Positions 58,600 to 64,000 of a DNA stretch of 64,000 nt are shown here, one piece after another (positions within the stretch are counted from its first letter, which is position 1; each line of letters starts with the position of its first letter). The position numbers and the translations under genes are program-made. Source of the DNA: Megascapheus bottae (Eukaryota; Chordata; Mammalia; Rodentia; Geomyidae); assembly GCA_024803745.1 (NCBI GenBank), contig JANJXV010000025.1, positions 13,866,341-13,930,340 of the forward strand. Direction: 5' to 3'. The notes under the pieces were generated by a model. That model was not told where the DNA came from. It ran no database searches and saw only the letters and a list, made by a program, of their open reading frames with translations.

Positions 58600-59003
58600 T
58601 TAATGAAGAGCCGCTACAGGGGTCTTTTTTTTGCTCCAGCCACCGCTGAAAACTATCAGATGGTTCGAGGGAGGACATGGAGACAGCCACCTAGCTCAGC
58701 GGAGCCCGCAGCCGTACCCTCCGGAGCCCCGAGGCCGCCTGGGCCCCCGTCCTCCGCCCGCCCTCCGCTGCCCATCCTCTCTGGGCGGCCCGGAAAAGGC
58801 ACCGGCCGGGAGCGCGGCGAAGCGGGCGACGGAGGGGCGCTGCGGGGGCGCAGCTGAGCCCCGGCTCTAAGCCGTCGTCGCCGCCGAGTGCAGCCCAACC
58901 CGGGCGGGCGCTGCGGTTGGGCTGAGCTCCGGGGAGGGATTCGGCCGTCCCCGGGAGCCCGCCCCGCCGGATGCGGACGCGCGCAACTTGGAGCAACTTT
59001 AAG
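58600..59003 (+). other. FOXB1: FOXB1 5' non-coding exon (5' boundary unknown)
   Basis: GC- and CpG-rich sequence ends in a consensus splice donor, AAG|GTGAGC, at 59003/59004. The only good acceptor before the coding exon is at 59416. The placement agrees with the known two-exon organisation of FOXB1, in which exon 1 is untranslated. The transcription start cannot be read from sequence, so the left edge here is nominal. An ATG at 58971 in weak context opens an upstream ORF that crosses the splice junction (see findings). Confidence 0.6.
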
Positions 59004-59287
59004 GTGAGCTCCGGTTCCCGTCCCTCCGTCCCGAACACCCCGGTCCTAGGCTGCTTCGTATCCTCCCCCCCCCCCCCATACACACACACATCACCACCCC
59101 GCTCCCCTCGCTCCCCTCTCCGGCTTCCGATGTCCCCTCCTCTCAACTCCCTTCAGTTTGGGTGCGTAAAGTTGCGGTGGAAAAAAGAATAAAAAGAGCG
59201 CGCGCGGGGGTGCCGGGCCATCCACAGTCGCGCTTTCCTAACTCTCCTTCCCTCAAGTTCGGTTCCTCGGCCTGGTGGACCTCGTAG

Positions 59288-59345
<58 letters not shown>

Positions 59346-59416
59346 TGGGGAGGGGGGTCCCCCGTGCGTTCCATCCACGCCACCCCTTCCCTTCCATTGC
59401 CTCCTTTCCTCTCCAG
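59004..59416 (+). other. FOXB1: FOXB1 5'-UTR intron, 413 bp
   Basis: The donor GTGAGC begins at 59004. A pyrimidine-rich tract and CTCTCCAG acceptor end at 59416, 80 bases before the start codon. The intron contains a C8+ homopolymer near 59070 and a long (TG)n microsatellite at 59289-59343. Reading frames through the repeat give only Cys-Val repeats and are not coding. Confidence 0.7.
59289..59343. repeat. (TG)n microsatellite inside the FOXB1 intron
   Basis: This is an uninterrupted TG dinucleotide tract of about 27 units, lying about 70 bp upstream of the intron acceptor. It should be length-polymorphic and able to adopt Z-DNA. Confidence 0.97.
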
Positions 59417-59496
59417 ATCCGAGCAGTCCGCCGACCCGCGGGGACCCCACCCCTACCCCTCCGTTCTCCAGCACCCCAGGGCGAGCCAGCCCGAAG

Positions 59497-59949
59497 ATGC
59501 CACGACCGGGCCGTAACACCTACAGCGACCAGAAGCCTCCGTACTCGTACATCTCGCTGACCGCCATGGCCATCCAGAGCTCGCCCGAGAAGATGCTGCC
59601 GCTCAGCGAGATCTACAAGTTCATCATGGACCGTTTCCCTTACTACCGGGAGAACACGCAGCGCTGGCAGAACAGCCTGCGCCACAACCTGTCGTTCAAC
59701 GACTGCTTCATCAAGATCCCGCGGCGACCCGACCAGCCGGGCAAAGGCAGCTTCTGGGCCCTGCACCCCAGCTGCGGGGACATGTTCGAGAACGGCAGCT
59801 TCCTGCGGCGCCGCAAACGTTTCAAGGTACTCAAGTCGGATCACCTGGCGCCCAGCAAGCCGAGCGACGCGGCGCAGTACCTGCAGCAGCAAGCCAAGCT
59901 GCGGCTGAGCGCGCTGGCCGCCTCGGGGACGCACCTGCCCCAGATGCCG

Positions 59950-59982
<33 letters not shown>

Positions 59983-60501
59983 TACAACCTGGGCGGCGTG
60001 GCGCAGCCCTCGGGCTTCAAACACCCCTTCGCCATCGAGAACATCATCGCCCGGGAGTACAAGATGCCCGGTGGCCTGGCTTTCTCCGCCGCCATGCAAC
60101 CGGTCCCCGCCGCCTACCCGCTCCCCAATCAGTTGACTACCATGGGCAGTTCGCTAGGCACCGGTTGGCCCCACGTGTACGGCTCGGCGGGCATGATCGA
60201 CTCGGCCACCCCCATCTCCATGACGAGCGGCGACTACAGCGCCTACGGGGTCCCGCTCAAGCCCCTGTGTCACGCAGCCGGCCAGACGCTGCCCGCCATC
60301 CCCGTGCCCATTAAACCCACGCCCGCCGCGGTGCCCGCGCTGCCCGCGCTGCCCGCGCCCATCCCCACCTTGCTCTCGAACTCGCCGCCTTCGCTCAGCC
60401 CCACGTCCTCGCAGACAGCCACCAGCCAAAGCAGCCCGGCCACCCCCAGCGAGACGCTCACCAGCCCGGCCTCCGCCTTGCACTCTGTGGCGGTGCACTG
60501 A
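59497..60501 (+). CDS. FOXB1: Forkhead box protein B1 (complete coding sequence, single exon)
   Basis: This encodes a 334-residue nuclear forkhead (winged-helix) transcription factor. The forkhead domain spans about residues 12-110. It opens with [14 protein letters not shown] (13-26), its recognition helix is [13 protein letters not shown] (59-71), and wing 2 ends in the basic run FLRRRKRFK (102-110). FAIENII (178-184) fits the F-x-I-x-x-I/L pattern of eh1 motifs that bind Groucho/TLE co-repressors. A polyalanine run of 11 residues lies at 152-162, and the C-terminal third is rich in Pro, Ala and Ser and ends in SVAVH. The family acts in hypothalamic/mammillary and spinal neural development (established knowledge). 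The start at 59497 has A at -3 and gives the family N-terminus [10 protein letters not shown]. The frame stays open for 74 codons upstream, but most of that lies in the 5'-UTR intron. The human protein is 325 aa as I recall, and the longer alanine run plus one extra Ala accounts for the difference. FOXB2 is the close paralogue, but the C-terminal sequence fits FOXB1. Confidence 0.97.
59950..59982 (+). repeat. FOXB1: Pure (GCC)11 trinucleotide run encoding Ala11
   Basis: Eleven consecutive identical GCC codons encode FOXB1 residues 152-162, between PQMP and YNLGG. There are no synonymous interruptions, as expected from recent replication slippage. Confidence 0.97.
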
Positions 60502-60705
60502 TGGCGCCTCCAATCCCCCCCTCTCTTCCGCGCGCAAAAAAAGTCGGCCGGTCTCCCCCACCCCACCCCAACCACGCACCCGCCCCGTCCCCCTTCCCAC
60601 CTCGTCCTTCTTCCCAATCGCTTCGCTCCGAACTTCCCGGGGTTCCACCCCAGCCCTGTGGCACCCAGGACCGCAAGGGGCCATGAAAAATCTTCCGCCA
60701 ACCTT

Positions 60706-60773
60706 TTCCTTCCTTCCTTCCTTCCTTCCTTCCTTCCTTCCTTGCTTCCTTCCTTCCTTCCTTCTTTCCTTCC

Positions 60774-60826
<53 letters not shown>

Positions 60827-60850
60827 CTGTATATCTGTCTCTCTCTCTCA
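60706..60850. repeat. (CTTC)n-(CT)n-(TA)n compound microsatellite
   Basis: CTTC units from about 60706 to 60778, then CT units to about 60806, then TA units to about 60825, then a CTGT/CT tail. It lies in the presumptive FOXB1 3'UTR. Confidence 0.95.
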
Positions 60851-60929
60851 AACTTTGTTTTCACAATAGAAAGCCCACAAACTTGCCAGAAGGCGCATGA
60901 GAATTCTCTCCTTTTCTGTCATAGGAGAA

Positions 60930-60971
<42 letters not shown>
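60930..60971. repeat. (GT)n microsatellite
   Basis: A pure GT tract of about 21 units followed by a G-run, in the presumptive FOXB1 3'UTR. Confidence 0.95.
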
Positions 60972-60974
<3 letters not shown>

Positions 60975-61202
60975 GGGGGGGCGATCTCCTAAACCAAGCC
61001 GTCCCTCCAAGGCCCCACCCCCCCACCCCCTCTTTCCATTTTACGAGAGGGCAAGGGAGGTCGAATTCCGCCTTCTGCGCAGGAAAAGTACGTCTTTCCC
61101 TGGGTTCGAAACCACGGACTGAGGACGGAGAACTAGCAGGACTACAGAAAAAAACTGCCTGTCGAGCAGATCACCCCCCTCCCTTCCAAACAGTCACCCC
61201 CA

Positions 61203-61229
61203 TCTCTCTCTCTCTCTCTCTCTCTCTGT

Positions 61230-61263
<34 letters not shown>
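61203..61263. repeat. (CT)n-(CA)n compound microsatellite
   Basis: CT units to about 61227, then CA units to about 61262, followed by C-runs, downstream of FOXB1. Confidence 0.95.
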
Positions 61264-61264
<1 letters not shown>

Positions 61265-61649
61265 CCCCCCCACCCCCCGCCCAGGGCTGCAACCACCCAG
61301 CCCAGCGCCTGGTTCCAGTCCAGCTTTGGAAATCTACAGAGTCCGGGAGCCCCAAAACCGTCCAGCGGCGCTGGCCTCTGCACATCCGGCCAGGGGACAG
61401 GGCGACGCCGGCTATCACCTATCACGGGTGGCGGCCCGGCTTCTCTATCTAGGCTGCTCTGGAGATTTTTTTTTTAATTTTTTTGATATCCTTGTTTTGC
61501 TTGTGTTTGTTTATTTCTTGCCAGAGATTTCCCCCCCCCCCCAACCAGCGGCGGCGCTGGGAATCTAGAAGAGAGGCTGCTAAGTTTTGCAAAAGGGTGG
61601 GTGCGGGGGGGGGGGGGGACGTAAGTCCTCCACAAAAACAACATAAAAC

Positions 61650-61800
61650 TTTTAAATATATATATATATATTAAGAAACCTTGTATTGTTTACAAAGCGC
61701 CCAGTAAAATGTAAACAGTGAACTTGAATCTGTCTTGCTAAAGCGGGCGAGTGGGCAAAGCCCACTTTATCAAGTACCTGTTGTAATGTGAATTTCTGGC
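61650..61800 (+). promoter_or_regulatory. Forkhead-site inverted pair and flanking unique sequence downstream of FOXB1
   Basis: TGTTTACA at 61687-61694 and its exact reverse complement TGTAAACA at 61710-61717 both contain the core forkhead-binding heptamer. They sit in unique sequence after a short (TA)n run. They could be paired FOX sites in DNA or an 8-bp hairpin stem in the 3'UTR RNA. Confidence 0.35.
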
Positions 61801-61904
61801 CAGGTGGAGGGGAAAGGGAGGGTGGGGGTGGGAGGTGAAAGTTAATTGGGATGTTAACTTTCTTACTACTTAGAGATATTTTAGCTATTTATTTTATGGG
61901 AGAA

Positions 61905-61970
61905 AGGGAAGGAAGGAAGGATGGGAGGAAGGATTGGAGGGAGGGAGGGAGGGAAGGAAGGAGAGAGAAA
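61905..61970. repeat. GGAA/GGGA-rich simple repeat
   Basis: An imperfect purine tract of GGAA and GGGA units. Confidence 0.85.
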
Positions 61971-62460
61971 TAGAAGGAAAAGAAGCCCAAATCAAGAAAA
62001 AAATAACAAGGGCAATCTCGAAGAACTTAGATAAGCTGTCTAGCAACATGAAGAAGGATGCCAACAGTTGCCTATTTGTTTTTCCTGGACAAGTCTTTCT
62101 GTTTGTCACAAGAACTCCCCCCTCCCCAAGAAGCTAAAGGGCTGTAAAGAGATGTAAATTTGCGTGCATAGGAATGGTATTCCACTGTGTAAAAATGCAC
62201 TTTTGTTTGTTTGCCCTACTCCTTTAGCATCTTAGGTAACATACCAGAAAATGAACTGCTGTTCTGGTGTGACCTGCTTATGTTAAAAAAACAAAACAAA
62301 ACACAATGTATCATCAGAGCTGTAAGATTTTTCACTTTTCACTTTGCTTTTCTCCCTGTACAGAATTAGCATGGCATTTTAAATATTGATGTCCTGGTTC
62401 CCAGCATGCCTGTTTTAAGACAAAGAATTAAAAAGAAACACAAAAGGTGTCTACATTAAA

Positions 62461-63030
62461 TTATGACCTAGTCTAAATAATATTTTCTCATTAAAATACA
62501 TAAATGCAAATTTTAGCTTTGTGGTTTTTTTTTTTTTTGAAGCAGAGTTGCTACAGACAACAACTTAACTAAAAGATGGTGGTATTCCCTCCTTAAGCAT
62601 GCTTTCTACAGAACATTATCTGAGTCTTGCTTTAAGGCAACATTTTCTTGTGAAAACAGCCAATCTTCCTGTGCTATCACTGCAAACTGTGGGAATTATT
62701 TGGATGGACTCTTAAAGGTGTCTGTGAGGAAAAGATGAGCTAACAGTTTCTATTCTAAATCAGGTGCACAGGTATAGTGCTGGAAGAAAAGAAATAATTG
62801 CTACTGAAAAAATATGGTACTTCAATATGTATTCTTATCTATCTTAAATTTGAATTCTATGACATATACAACACCTCCTATAGCACTCTAAGGTTTATGT
62901 AGTGATTGGATAGGAGATTTAAAAAGTAAAAACAGTTTTGCTTACTTAATACTACTCATATTCTGATACATCTTATTAGGAGAGAAAATTTACTTACGTA
63001 TTCCTTTAAACCATTGTCATTAAAATCTTC

Positions 63031-63096
<66 letters not shown>

Positions 63097-64000
63097 GAAA
63101 TCATCCAAGGGTTTACTTTCTATGTCAAAAGACCTGTTCACTTTGGACGGAATAGATTTCTTCCATTCCTTCTTCATGCAGAAAGATAATTCTTGATACA
63201 TCATTTATTCTTAAGATGTGAAAGGAGTATCTTCCAATGCCTGCTGGCTCTGAGTATTTTCTTTCCCTTTTCTTCAAATTATTAAAAATTTGCCAATAAT
63301 TTATGGTGAAGGTTGAATGGACACTTTGTTGAAGTTGGGTGGGGTCAGAATATTTCCTAGGTGAGGGATGTACTGAACTAATGAAGTTATAGAATACTGA
63401 AACTTCAATGGTGATTCACACTTTACTATGTACAGTCCAGAGACCTGCTTGTAATGTACAGAAAGTTCCATAGAAGCTATGATGGTCAATACACTCCAGA
63501 AAGTGTGACTTAGCACCTGTGACTATTACATACGAGAATTGTTACCTGAAAAAAAAGTTAGGATTAATGCAATGGATAATTAATTAATCCTGTTGTGACC
63601 ATTTTTTTAAAGGAAGGATCCCACACACAGCCAAAAAAAAAGTGGAAAATAAATGAATCATTGGACTGATTGAAATGCATGAAGCTACCAAGGCTCGTCA
63701 GACAGGGGACAACTGAACTCATTCATCAAGCCCAATTCACAATTATACCAACAAGATGAACCAAAGAAAGCCTGGAAAACTTAGCCTCCTTGAGCTAGGC
63801 AACTCTTGAAACTTAGCTGTCAACAGGCAATCTATTTACATGTTAAGGAATTAAATATATTTTCAGTTTCCAGTAAACAAAATAAAATAGACTGTGTCTA
63901 GAGTATTTGGATTGCATCAGAGTTATTAATCGTAAATGGGGGGAATGAAGTACAAAGAGGTTGCTAAGAACCCCATATATCTATATATCCATATATATGA
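62461..64000. other. 3' flank of FOXB1: unique AT-rich sequence
   Basis: No SINE or L1 is recognisable. The region contains a (CT)n tract at 63040-63093 and canonical AATAAA hexamers at 63648 and 63881 that could be distal FOXB1 poly(A) signals. No credible coding sequence was seen. Confidence 0.5.
63040..63093. repeat. (CT)n microsatellite
   Basis: A pure CT tract of about 26 units. Confidence 0.96.

Larger units (their letters stand above)
58100..60530. promoter_or_regulatory. CpG island over FOXB1 promoter, exon 1, intron and coding exon
   Basis: Visibly high GC with frequent CpG runs from about 58.1 kb, through the 5' exon and most of the coding exon, falling away just after the stop codon. 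This is typical of developmental transcription-factor promoters. An inverted CCAAT box (ATTGG) lies near 58420. No convincing TATA box sits immediately upstream of the presumed exon 1. CpG observed/expected was not calculated. Confidence 0.75.
60502..62460 (+). other. FOXB1: Probable FOXB1 3' untranslated region (end uncertain)
   Basis: This is non-coding sequence after the TGA at 60499-60501. It contains CTTC, CT, TA, GT and CA simple repeats up to about 61.3 kb, then unique AT-rich sequence. The first hexamers seen are ATTAAA at 62427-62432 and 62455-62460; canonical AATAAA occurs only at 63648 and 63881. Which of these is used cannot be decided here. AGTAAA near 61703 is another weak option. 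Confidence 0.35.

Noticed and set aside
59275..59496. In-frame upstream extension of FOXB1 by 74 codons
   Set aside because: Most of it is intronic (before the 59416 acceptor), encodes Cys-Val repeats, and the family N-terminus starts at 59497.
59143..60099. Long minus-strand open frame (318 codons) opposite FOXB1
   Set aside because: It is the GC-rich shadow of the FOXB1 coding exon, runs into the (CA)n repeat as His-Thr repeats and has no domain signature.
60683..61477. 264-codon open frame downstream of FOXB1
   Set aside because: It is made of translated CTTC, CT, TA, GT and CA repeats.
1..64000. CRISPR arrays, operons, phage or bacterial systems
   Set aside because: The window is mammalian: SINEs, L1, microsatellites, CpG island and an intron-containing gene. 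The direct repeats are microsatellites or target-site duplications.

Overview
The window is mammalian nuclear DNA, almost certainly from a rodent. It holds one protein-coding gene that I can support, FOXB1 (forkhead box B1), at the right-hand end on the + strand. The other roughly 58 kb reads as the AT-rich, repeat-loaded upstream flank of a developmental transcription-factor gene. Rodent origin is inferred from two abundant SINE types. One is a dimeric tRNA/ID-like element with a GGTTCGA-type B box and the phrase GCTTGCCTAGCATGCATG. The other is a composite with a B1/Alu-like 7SL left arm. Both are joined to the same right arm. From memory such dimers (B1-dID, IDL-type) belong to non-murid rodents, and a castorimorph (kangaroo rat, pocket mouse, gopher or beaver) is my best guess, not a proven assignment.

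Layout. From 1 to about 45.1 kb the sequence is AT-rich, with more than 40 SINE insertions or fragments. It also holds two younger 5'-truncated L1 copies (12.0-13.3 kb antisense, 29.0-30.4 kb sense), several decayed L1 pieces, MLT1/MaLR-type LTR pieces and many microsatellites. Between them lie repeat-free blocks dense in TAAT, ATGCAAAT-like and forkhead-like motifs (8.6-9.3, 15.4-15.7, 22.3-23.1, 26.5-27.2, 35.1-35.5, 38.6-39.2 kb), which are candidate regulatory elements. From about 45.1 kb rightwards SINEs nearly vanish (two in 19 kb) and GC rises. AT-rich homeodomain-motif islands (47.4-47.6, 48.2-48.6, 49.4-49.6 kb) alternate with GC-rich DNA. A CpG island runs from about 58.1 to 60.5 kb over the FOXB1 promoter, the 5' non-coding exon, a 413-bp intron carrying a (TG)n tract, and the single coding exon (59497-60501, 334 aa). 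The 3' flank is full of microsatellites.

The gene encodes a DNA-binding regulator of neural development. Everything else is non-coding: mobile elements, simple repeats and candidate cis-regulatory sequence. No prokaryotic-type system, CRISPR array, operon or functional RNA gene was seen. The most interesting items are the pure (GCC)11 polyalanine tract in FOXB1, a splice-spanning upstream ORF overlapping the FOXB1 start, two L1 copies sharing the same ORF2 frameshift, modular SINEs including a solitary right arm with its own target-site duplication, and a site hit twice by SINEs that carries three copies of the target sequence.
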